Below are positions 35,360-42,261 of a stretch of 64,000 nucleotides of DNA, piece after piece. A model generated the notes under the pieces. The model saw only the letters and a list, made by a program, of their open reading frames with translations. It searched no databases and was not told where the DNA came from. The position numbers and the translations under genes were made by a program. The stretch lies in contig WRFH01000001.1 in the NCBI GenBank assembly GCA_009778915.1, positions 124,001 to 188,000 of the forward strand, given 5' to 3'. Within the stretch, counting starts at the first letter, position 1. The number at the start of each line of letters is the position of its first letter. The DNA is from Elusimicrobiota bacterium (GTDB taxonomy: Bacteria > Elusimicrobiota > Elusimicrobia > Elusimicrobiales > Elusimicrobiaceae).

Positions 35360-36495
35360 CTCTTTTTACGGTTCTGTTTTTTGCGTCACTCTGTATGGCG
35401 GAGCCCAGCAAGAGCGAGCTTGACGCTTTGCAGGACAAGGCCAAAGCAAAAGAAGAGGAAGTTAAAAAATATAAAGATGAGGAAAATAAAATTTCAAAAC
35501 AGCTTTCCGCGATAGAGCAGAAACAGGTTGCGGCTGAGCAGACGATTAATAAAATCGAGTTTGACATGAGCCTTGTCGAACAGAATAAAATAACCGCGGC
35601 AAATAAAAAAGAGGCGCTGGAACGCTCTCTGCCCGTCTGGGAAGATTCGCTTGAAAAAGAAGCGTCCGCGTTTCTGGTAAATAAAATGTCCGACACTCAG
35701 TATTATGACAGCGGTTCGCTGCTTATGAATATTTTGTTAAACCGCGCGCTGGAACATAAATCGTTATTCGCCGCCGGGCTGCAAAAGGAAAACCAGGCCG
35801 CCGCGGAAAAGATAGAAGGGTTTGAGCAAAAAAACCGCGATTTGCAGGAGGCCACCAGCAAGGCCGAAGAGCAGAGGGCCATTATAACCAAAGATTTCCA
35901 GCGCGTAAAAGTGGACCTTAACGCGGCGAAGAAAAAACATGAGGCCGCGCAGCAGGAACTGGACGAGATTAACAAATCCGCCGAGGAAATGAAAAACATT
36001 CTCTCCGCGGCCGAAACAAAGCGCAAAAAAGCCGCCGAGAAAGAGGCAAAAGGAACCGGCGGCACCCAGTCGATGGCTGAAATCAACGTCCGCGCCCGTT
36101 CGCTTCCGCATCCCGTCAGCGGGGAAATTATCAGCAGGTTCGGCAAAGAATATAACCCGGACTTAAATATTTCAATTTTCCGCGACGGCATTAAAATGGC
36201 GGCCAGGCCGGGCGAAGCGGTTTACAGCGTCGACGAAGGCACCGTTATTTACAGCGGCAATTTCAGAAGTTACGGAAACGTCGTGATTATCGACCACGGC
36301 AAAGGATTTTTTACGATTTACGGCTATCTGAGCAGGATTGACGTGCAAAAAGGAGACAGCGTCGGCAGAAGGACGCCGATAGGAATTGTCGGCGTGGATA
36401 ATTTACAGGGCAGCATAGGCAGCGGCCGCACGGCGCTGTACTTTGAAATAAGAAAAGGGACAACTGCGGTGGACCCAGAACTGTGGCTGGAATAA
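35344..36495 (+). CDS. EnvC-like amidase activator (coiled coil plus degenerate M23 domain)
   Basis: Predicted periplasmic activator of cell-wall amidases at division. The start at 35344 (MEKILTLFTVLFFASLCMA) supplies a signal peptide. Residues ~20-235 are a long coiled coil. Residues ~250-383 form a LytM/M23 domain closing with DHGKGFFTIYGYLSR and GRTALYFEIRKGTTAVDPEL, very like EnvC. The first zinc His motif of active M23 enzymes (HxGxD) is replaced by FRDGIK, so the domain is probably non-catalytic, as in EnvC. It overlaps the FtsX-like gene by 16 bases, which fits FtsX-EnvC coupling. CtpA follows after repeat R3. Confidence 0.85.
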   Translation: MEKILTLFTVLFFASLCMAEPSKSELDALQDKAKAKEEEVKKYKDEENKISKQLSAIEQKQVAAEQTINKIEFDMSLVEQNKITAANKKEALERSLPVWEDSLEKEASAFLVNKMSDTQYYDSGSLLMNILLNRALEHKSLFAAGLQKENQAAAEKIEGFEQKNRDLQEATSKAEEQRAIITKDFQRVKVDLNAAKKKHEAAQQELDEINKSAEEMKNILSAAETKRKKAAEKEAKGTGGTQSMAEINVRARSLPHPVSGEIISRFGKEYNPDLNISIFRDGIKMAARPGEAVYSVDEGTVIYSGNFRSYGNVVIIDHGKGFFTIYGYLSRIDVQKGDSVGRRTPIGIVGVDNLQGSIGSGRTALYFEIRKGTTAVDPELWLE

Positions 36496-36524
36496 TTGAC
36501 AAAAACGCCGCGCTTTGTGTTTTT

Positions 36525-36735
36525 CCCTCTCCCTGAAAGGGAGAGGGCAGGGTGAGGGTTCTGAACACAATATGTACACAACATATTGTTGTTCATTAAC
36601 TTAGGTTTTTTACCTTATCGGCCCCGGAAAGGCGATGTCTTGAATAGATTTACGGCAGTATATTTGTGTTTTAAAACCCTCACCTGTGTCCTCTCCCTTT
36701 CAGGGAGAGGAAAAAGATTTGAGGACGGAGTCTTA
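36525..36735 (+). repeat. interspersed palindromic repeat, full copy R3
   Basis: About 211 bases. In order it has CCCTCTCCCTGAAAGGGAGA, GGGCAGGGTGAGGG, an ACAATATG...CATATTGT hairpin, ACCTTATCGGCCCCGGAAAG, AAAACCCTCACCTGTGTCC, CTCTCCCTTTCAGGGAGAGG, and the end TTTGAGGACGGAGTCTTA. The end supplies the Shine-Dalgarno of ctpA. The repeat is also responsible for the false N-terminal extension of the ORF-track ctpA start at 36586. Confidence 0.9.
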
Positions 36736-36738
36736 ATA

Positions 36739-38079
36739 ATGAAAAAAATAAATAAAAATGCAATTTTGCTGACGGTAGTTTTCTTTTTGGGGACATTGTT
36801 CCCTTACGCTTATTCGGCGGTGGACAGCGGGCTTAACAAACTGAAAACGCTTATCGACGTTATGCAGTACGTCAAAGAAAATTACGTCGAAGAAACCAAA
36901 ACCGAAGATTTGGTTACCGGCGCGATAACGGGTTTAATGGACAGCCTTGATATGTTCTCCGAATATCTGCCGCCTAAAGATTATAAAGCTTTAAAGACGG
37001 AAACTAAAGGCGAATTCGGCGGCATAGGCCTGCGTCTGACGCAGGGGGACGGATTTTTGGAAGTAACTTCGCCCATGCCCGGCACGCCGGCTTTTGAGGC
37101 TAAAATTATGCCTAAGGACCGCATTATCGCGATTGACGGCGCTGACGTTAAAGACATGCTTTTAGACGACGCCGTTGAAAAAATGCGCGGCAAACCCGGC
37201 ACCAAAGTGCGTCTTACGCTGCAGCGCAAAAAAGAGAATTCCGCGGATTTTGAAACGCTGCCGGAGCTCACTTTAAAACGCGCCAACATTGTGCCGGAAG
37301 TGGTTTTCTCCCGCATGATAACGGACGATATCGGTTACCTTTACGTCGTGGATTTTTCCGGCCATACCATGGAAAAAGTTAACGCAGCGCTTAAAGATTT
37401 GAAAAAGCAGGGCATGCAAAAACTGGTGCTTGATTTGCGTTTTGACCCGGGCGGGCTGCTCGGCTCCGCCGTGGATTTGGCCAGCGCGTTTTTGGGCGAC
37501 GAAAAGATGATAGTCTACACCAAAGGCCGCAAGCCGGAATATTACCAGGAATATAAAGCGCCGATGAAAGCGGATTATAAAGATATCCCTATGGTGCTTT
37601 TGGTAAACGAAGCGTCCGCGTCCGGCAGTGAAATTGTCGCCGGCGCGCTGCAGGACCATAAGCGCGCGGCGCTCGTCGGCGCGAGGACGTTCGGCAAAGC
37701 CAGCGTGCAGCAGCTGCAGCCGCTCGGCGACGGTTCCGCCATACGTCTTACGATAGCGTATTATTACACGCCGCTGGGCCGCCTGATACACAGAAATCAT
37801 AAAGATCCTAAGACGGCGGGAACCGGCGGCATTATGCCGGACGTCGTCGTAAATCCGAAAAAGGAAGACATGGTGCAAATTTATACCTTATATAATATGG
37901 CCATTTACACGCCCGGCAAAAAAACGGAATATCCGCAAATCCACGACGAAGCGCTTGACATCGCCAAAGATTTGCTGAACAACCCGGACAAGTACGCGCT
38001 TGCTTTGCAAGGCAAATACGAGGCGCCGAAAACAGAAGAAAAAAAGGACGATAAAAAACCAACGGAAACTAAAAAATAA
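36739..38079 (+). CDS. C-terminal processing protease CtpA (S41)
   Basis: Periplasmic serine protease of the tail-specific/CtpA family, often acting on cell-wall hydrolases. MKKINKNAILLTVVFFLGTLFPYA is the signal or anchor. Then come an N-terminal helical part (SLDMFSEYLPPKDYK), a PDZ domain (GGIGLRLTQ...DRIIAIDGADV) and the catalytic domain with Ser in NEASASGSEIVAGALQDH and Lys in GARTFGKASVQ. A Lys/Glu-rich tail ends the protein; 446 residues. The ATG at 36739 is chosen because the longer ORF is repeat-encoded and GGACGGAG precedes this ATG. The stop overlaps tsaD by one base (TAATG). Confidence 0.93.
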   Translation: MKKINKNAILLTVVFFLGTLFPYAYSAVDSGLNKLKTLIDVMQYVKENYVEETKTEDLVTGAITGLMDSLDMFSEYLPPKDYKALKTETKGEFGGIGLRLTQGDGFLEVTSPMPGTPAFEAKIMPKDRIIAIDGADVKDMLLDDAVEKMRGKPGTKVRLTLQRKKENSADFETLPELTLKRANIVPEVVFSRMITDDIGYLYVVDFSGHTMEKVNAALKDLKKQGMQKLVLDLRFDPGGLLGSAVDLASAFLGDEKMIVYTKGRKPEYYQEYKAPMKADYKDIPMVLLVNEASASGSEIVAGALQDHKRAALVGARTFGKASVQQLQPLGDGSAIRLTIAYYYTPLGRLIHRNHKDPKTAGTGGIMPDVVVNPKKEDMVQIYTLYNMAIYTPGKKTEYPQIHDEALDIAKDLLNNPDKYALALQGKYEAPKTEEKKDDKKPTETKK

Positions 38080-39095
38080 TGGAAAAAGATTTTACCATAC
38101 TGGGTATTGAGACGACGTGCGATGAAACTTCCGCCGCGCTGCTTCGCGCGGACGGGACGCTTGTGTCTAACGTCGTGCACACTCAGATTGATATTCACAA
38201 AAAATATTGCGGCGTAGTGCCGGAACTGGCCAGCCGCGCGCACGCCGTCAAAGTTGCGGAAGTGGTTAAAGAGGCTTTAGGCGACAACAAAATTGACGCC
38301 GTAGCTTTTGCCAGCGGGCCCGGTTTGCCCGGCGGCCTCATGGTCGGCAGGATAGCGGCGGAGGCCGCGGCCGCGCTGCGTAACGTGCCGGTCTACGGCG
38401 TAAACCACCTTGAAGGCCATATGTTCGCGTGCGAGTTTGATAAGGTTGAAGATAAATTTAAAGCAGTAAAAACGCTTGAATTTCCGTTAATTACATTGAT
38501 AGTAAGCGGCGGACACACGGAACTTTGGCACGTAAAAAATTACGGGCAGTATAAAATTTTGGGCCGTACGCGGGACGACGCGGCCGGCGAAGCGTTTGAT
38601 AAAGTGTCCAAACTTTTGGGCTTGGGTTACCCGGGAGGCCCGCCGGTGTCCAGAGAAGCGCTTAACGGAAATCCGGCGGCAATAAAATTCCCGCGTCCTA
38701 TGATGCCGGGGACTTTTGAATTTTCTTTCAGCGGGATAAAGACGGCCGTCAGTTATTATCTGCGGGACCACAAAGATATTAATAAGGCGGATGTTTGCGC
38801 CGGTTTTCAGGCGGCGGTAGTTGAGACGCTGGTAGCCAAAACTTTTGAAGCCGTTAAGAAATATAAAGCCAAAAATATCGCCGTCGGCGGCGGAGTTGCG
38901 GCCAACGATATGCTGCGGCAAATGATGACGGCGCGCGGCGTTGAAGAAAACGTTAAAGTAAATTTTGTTCCCCGTGCTCTTTCGGCGGACAACGGCGCGA
39001 TGATAGCGCTCGCGGCGCTCAGAAAAATTATGTACGCCGGCAAAGCGGACGCGAATAAAAAAATTAACCCGAACATGAAAGTAAAGAGTTGGTAA
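38079..39095 (+). CDS. tsaD: tRNA N6-threonylcarbamoyladenosine transferase TsaD
   Basis: Catalytic subunit of the t6A37 synthase complex (Kae1/YgjD/Gcp). The 338 residues show GIETTCDETSAALL, VVPELASRAHAVKV (metal-binding HxxxH with NHLEGHM further on), FASGPGLPGGLMVG, VSGGHTEL and the closing GGGVAANDMLRQMM plus LSADNGAMIA. The metal motif is AH...NHLEGH. It is translationally coupled to ctpA. The partner genes tsaB, tsaE and tsaC are not in the window. Confidence 0.96.
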   Translation: MEKDFTILGIETTCDETSAALLRADGTLVSNVVHTQIDIHKKYCGVVPELASRAHAVKVAEVVKEALGDNKIDAVAFASGPGLPGGLMVGRIAAEAAAALRNVPVYGVNHLEGHMFACEFDKVEDKFKAVKTLEFPLITLIVSGGHTELWHVKNYGQYKILGRTRDDAAGEAFDKVSKLLGLGYPGGPPVSREALNGNPAAIKFPRPMMPGTFEFSFSGIKTAVSYYLRDHKDINKADVCAGFQAAVVETLVAKTFEAVKKYKAKNIAVGGGVAANDMLRQMMTARGVEENVKVNFVPRALSADNGAMIALAALRKIMYAGKADANKKINPNMKVKSW

Positions 39096-39100
39096 ATTTT

Positions 39101-39202
39101 CTTCCCTTTTTAAGGGAAGTACCGGCGAAGCCGGGGAAGGGTTTTATGCGTGTTTAAAAACCCTTCGGCCCTGTGGGCCACTCCCCTTATAAGGGGAGAA
39201 AA
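39101..39202. repeat. intergenic palindromic repeats of the AAGGGAAG/CTCCCC type
   Basis: The tsaD to solute-binding-like gap (153 bases) holds CTTCCCTTTTTAAGGGAAG, then ACCGGCGAAGCCGGGGAAGG, AAAACCCTTCGGCCC and CTCCCCTTATAAGGGGAG. These small palindromes differ in sequence from R1-R4 but resemble them in style. No promoter consensus or Shine-Dalgarno was clear directly before the next ATG (AGGATTGAAATAGACTA). Confidence 0.6.
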
Positions 39203-39248
39203 TGATATGCATATTTTTTTATAGGAACAATAGGATTGAAATAGACTA

Positions 39249-40460
39249 ATGTTATTTTGGATGATGCCCGACTCCGGGCCTAACACAAAACAGGATTTGG
39301 AAAATTTTCTGGCGGCTTACCGCAAAGACCGCCCGAAAGAGGACATACGCGTCGAATATTTCACGCGCGATAATCTGTGGCGCAAACTTTTTCTCATGCG
39401 GTTTGAAGACGATATCTCCGGCCTGCCGGATTTAATCCAGGTTCCTCATTCGTGGACGCCGTTTTTAACGGCGACGAACAGCATTGAAAATCTGTCCGCC
39501 ATGGACCCGTCTTTAAATTTGAATTCTTTTTTGTCGCCGCTGGTTCCGCACTGCTACCGCAACGGCACAAAAGATATTTACGGCCTGCCGTGGTGGATGG
39601 ACGTTATGGCGCTGCACTACCGCGAAGACCACCTTAAAAAAGTCAGCCAAAACCCGGAGGAAGATTTAAAAACCTGGCGCGGTTTTCTGGAAATCTGCGA
39701 TAAATTAAAAAAAGAATTTAAGACGGACCATAGTTATTTTCCGATACAAAACAGCGACTGGCGCGGCAGCATTTCCATACGCTATATTTTCCCGTGCATA
39801 TGGAGCCGCGGGAGCGACCTTTTTGACGAAGCCGGCAAAAAAAGCTGTTTTAACGACGACGCTTTTGTCGCCGGCCTTGAGGATTATATAACTTTGGCGC
39901 AGCGGGAATTTCTGCCGATACTGCGCGAACGCGGCTCTCTGGGCACAATGCTTTCCGGCCGCGCCAGCATTTTTATGACGAGAAGGCAGGGGTTAAGTAT
40001 GTTTGAGGCGCACAAAAGCGCGTTTGAGGCTAAGACGGTGGCGGTGCCCGCGTCCGGCGAAAAACAGGTTTCGTTTTTGTCCGGCGTAAATTTGGTTATA
40101 AATAAAAGAAGCGAAAAAAAGGAACAGAGTTTTGAACTTATCAAATGGCTGACTAAAAGGGAAAACCAGCTTAAATACGCGGCGCTGATGGAAGTTTTTC
40201 CGGCGGAAGAGAGCAGTTTTGAAGAGTTCATTTTTTCTTCCACCGCGCGCATGAAAACTTACGCGAAAATCGTGGCCGGCGCGAGGACGCTGTCAACAAA
40301 TATGGTTGCGTCCACGGCGGGGGAGATGTTGAATGAAGTGCTTGACCGCGTGTCTTTGGAAATTATAAAAGGCTCTTACCGGCGTGAAATTCTGCTGGGC
40401 GAACTTGACCGCGCGTCAAAAGAAGCGGATTATCTTTTGAATTTGTACGGGGATTATTAA
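39249..40460 (+). CDS. solute-binding-protein-like protein without a signal peptide
   Basis: A 403-residue protein with the family 1 extracellular solute-binding (sugar ABC) fold. It begins MLFWMMPDSGPNTKQDLENF, equivalent to the first strand of mature binding proteins (ITFWHMPD-like). It continues GLPDLIQVPHSWTPFL, IYGLPWWMDVMALHYR and GVNLVINKRSEKKEQSFELI. No signal peptide or lipobox precedes it, and an in-frame TGA lies four codons upstream of the ATG. The stop overlaps the GAF-GGDEF gene by one base (TAATG). No ABC permease or ATPase is next to it. It is therefore more likely a cytoplasmic ligand sensor for the cyclase than an importer subunit; that role is inferred. Confidence 0.75.
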   Translation: MLFWMMPDSGPNTKQDLENFLAAYRKDRPKEDIRVEYFTRDNLWRKLFLMRFEDDISGLPDLIQVPHSWTPFLTATNSIENLSAMDPSLNLNSFLSPLVPHCYRNGTKDIYGLPWWMDVMALHYREDHLKKVSQNPEEDLKTWRGFLEICDKLKKEFKTDHSYFPIQNSDWRGSISIRYIFPCIWSRGSDLFDEAGKKSCFNDDAFVAGLEDYITLAQREFLPILRERGSLGTMLSGRASIFMTRRQGLSMFEAHKSAFEAKTVAVPASGEKQVSFLSGVNLVINKRSEKKEQSFELIKWLTKRENQLKYAALMEVFPAEESSFEEFIFSSTARMKTYAKIVAGARTLSTNMVASTAGEMLNEVLDRVSLEIIKGSYRREILLGELDRASKEADYLLNLYGDY

Positions 40461-41956
40461 TGCCTGAAAATATAATGAAAGCGCAGCTTTATTATTTTCA
40501 CAAAGAATTAAACCGTTCTTTTAACGACACGGTGTCCCTTCTCAACGCCGCGCTGCCGAATTTGCAAAAAATTTTAAAACTTGACAGGATTTATTTTTTC
40601 AACTGGTCCAAAACGCAGGAAATTATCGCGCTTACGATGGTTTGCAAAGATGGGTACTGCATGGACATGCAGGAAAATATTTCCACCGTCGGCAAACTCA
40701 GTTTGATAAAAGCGCTTTTGTCAAAAGGTTACAGCATTTCGCACGATTTAAGTTATCCGGCGGTTTACGTGATGCTGCGCTGGAAAGCGCCCGCGCCTTA
40801 CGCGAAAGACGGCGGAAATTCGGCGATGGAAGACCGCGTCGGCGTGCTGAGGCTTGAGCGTTTTTCAAAAGCTAAAAAATTCACGCAGAAAGATATTGAG
40901 CTTATTTTGGAACTGGCGAACGAACTTTCGCACAACATGGTTAACACGGAAATCGACCAGGACAACGTCGAGCGTCTGCGTCTGGCCAACACGCTTAACG
41001 GTTTGACGGAAGTTTTTGCAAGTTCGCTGCGGTTTAACGACGCCATCGAAGTTATTTTAAAAGGCGTGCAGAAAACTTTTAAATTTGACCGCGTGCGAAT
41101 GTATTTGTTTGATTACAAAGGCGCGCGCGTGCGCGCGGCGCTCAGCACGGATATTTCCGGCCGCGTGCTGCGGCGCGAAGGGGAAATCCCGGCCACCGAA
41201 ATTAAAGCGGTTTCCGACGCTGAGAGTTCTTTCAACTCACGCGTTTTGAACCTGCCGCTGAACGTCGGCGGAAAGCGCGTCGGGATTTTAATTTTTGACA
41301 ATTTGCTTTCGCGCCGCAATATTACTTATCTGGATTTTCTTCACGTCAAACAATTTTCTTCGCAAATTGCGCTGGCCATTGACAACGCGGTGTTGTTTGA
41401 GCGCGTGCAGGATTTGTATAACTATGACGATTTGACAAAACTTCCCGTCCGACGTTATTTTAACGAAAAACTGGCGGAAGAAATTTACAGGTCCAAGCGT
41501 TTTGATTTGACGATGTCCATAATTATTATCGACATTGATTTTTTCAAAAATATCAACGACACTTTCGGGCATTATACCGGCGATTTGGTTTTAAAACAGG
41601 TCAGCGACGTTATTTTAAAAAGCCTCCGCCAGACGGATTTCCCGTGCCGTTACGGCGGGGACGAAATTATGATAATGCTGCCGCGCACCAACGGCAACGA
41701 GGCAAAATATATCGCAAAACGTTTGTCCGATAAAATCAGAAATATTAAACTGCCTACGGAGCATACCGGCGGAAAAGATTTGCAGCTCAGCATTACGCAG
41801 GGCCTGGCGGTTTTCCCGCAGGATTCGCGCGACGCGGTGGATTTATTTAATAAAGCCGACGCCGCGCTGTATTACGCTAAGCAGACCGAGCGCGGCACCT
41901 ATGCCCTCTACAACGAAATCCCGCCCGAAAAACGCATAAAAACGCTTGAAGACTAG
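40460..41956 (+). CDS. GAF-GAF-GGDEF diguanylate cyclase
   Basis: Soluble 498-residue signalling protein predicted to make cyclic di-GMP. Residues ~10-165 and ~185-315 look like two GAF domains (LPNLQKILKLDRIYFF; ILKGVQKTFKFDRVRMYLF...SSQIALAIDNAVLF). The GGDEF domain (about 325-490) contains DDLTKLPVRRYFNEKL, IIDIDFFKNINDTFGHYTGD and the active site YGGDEI near residue 398. RQTD five residues before it forms a product-inhibition I-site. It is translationally coupled to the signal-less solute-binding-like protein. The next plus-strand region is the surface-fibre/Tad locus, a plausible c-di-GMP-regulated target. Confidence 0.93.
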   Translation: MPENIMKAQLYYFHKELNRSFNDTVSLLNAALPNLQKILKLDRIYFFNWSKTQEIIALTMVCKDGYCMDMQENISTVGKLSLIKALLSKGYSISHDLSYPAVYVMLRWKAPAPYAKDGGNSAMEDRVGVLRLERFSKAKKFTQKDIELILELANELSHNMVNTEIDQDNVERLRLANTLNGLTEVFASSLRFNDAIEVILKGVQKTFKFDRVRMYLFDYKGARVRAALSTDISGRVLRREGEIPATEIKAVSDAESSFNSRVLNLPLNVGGKRVGILIFDNLLSRRNITYLDFLHVKQFSSQIALAIDNAVLFERVQDLYNYDDLTKLPVRRYFNEKLAEEIYRSKRFDLTMSIIIIDIDFFKNINDTFGHYTGDLVLKQVSDVILKSLRQTDFPCRYGGDEIMIMLPRTNGNEAKYIAKRLSDKIRNIKLPTEHTGGKDLQLSITQGLAVFPQDSRDAVDLFNKADAALYYAKQTERGTYALYNEIPPEKRIKTLED

Positions 41957-42089
41957 TTTTATTTGGGCGGGTTCTATTCCCTCTCCCTCAATGGACGGGG
42001 GAATATATGAAAAATCTTCGGCTGTGCCATGTTTTATGCCCGGCACATTCCTATAAATATCATTAATATAATTATAATTTACAATTCTG

Positions 42090-42115
42090 TTGACAACAGC
42101 GTAAAAAGTTGTCAA
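42090..42115. promoter_or_regulatory. TTGACAAC-N10-GTTGTCAA inverted repeat, possible operator with -35
   Basis: Perfect 8-base arms separated by ten bases. The left arm contains TTGACA, the consensus -35 hexamer. A binding site for a dimeric regulator over a promoter is a reasonable reading; the partner -10 is not clear. Confidence 0.45.
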
Positions 42116-42132
42116 AATTTAGTATTAGTGTA

Positions 42133-42158
42133 CGGCGCTTTATGCGCCGGCGTTTTTT
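42133..42158 (+). terminator. terminator-like hairpin (possible attenuator)
   Basis: CGGCGC-tttat-GCGCCG followed by GCG and six T residues. It lies downstream of the inverted repeat and ~100 bases before the giant gene, so it could end or attenuate a leader transcript. The three-base gap between stem and T-run weakens the call. Confidence 0.45.
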
Positions 42159-42210
42159 GTCATATTAATGTAACTGTAATTTTTATTTGTAATGTTTTAA
42201 CGTTTGCGCG

Positions 42211-42229
42211 GCGCGCCGTCACGGCGCGC
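42211..42229. promoter_or_regulatory. GC-rich perfect palindrome GCGCGCCGT-C-ACGGCGCGC
   Basis: Nine-base arms with a one-base centre, in an AT-rich context 32 bases before the ATG. In RNA it would form a very stable hairpin. Its function is unknown. Confidence 0.45.
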
Positions 42230-42261
42230 GGTAATTTAAATAATTGTTAACGGTAGATAAA

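Larger units (their letters stand above)
41957..42261. other. 305-base structured intergenic leader before the giant surface-protein gene
   Basis: No coding gene is seen. The stretch holds a degenerate CCTCTCCCT repeat near 41985, AT-rich DNA (ATTAATATAATTATAATTT), an operator-like inverted repeat at 42090-42115, a terminator-like hairpin at 42133-42158, and a GC-rich palindrome at 42211-42229. Each is listed separately. The ATG at 42262 has no good Shine-Dalgarno. Confidence 0.6.

Noticed and set aside
36311-36596. Minus-strand ORFs with TLTLPSPFQGEG-like peptides
   Set aside because: These are translations of the palindromic repeat R3; similar short peptides appear at other copies and have no independent gene features.
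36586-36738. N-terminal extension of the ORF-track ctpA protein
   Set aside because: The extension is encoded by repeat R3, has no signal-peptide character, and a Shine-Dalgarno precedes the ATG at 36739, which starts a normal signal sequence.
41970-42003. Another copy of the palindromic repeat after the GGDEF gene
   Set aside because: Only CCTCTCCCT is present and the opposite arm is degenerate (ATGGACGGGGG), so it was mentioned in the intergenic entry but not called a repeat copy.
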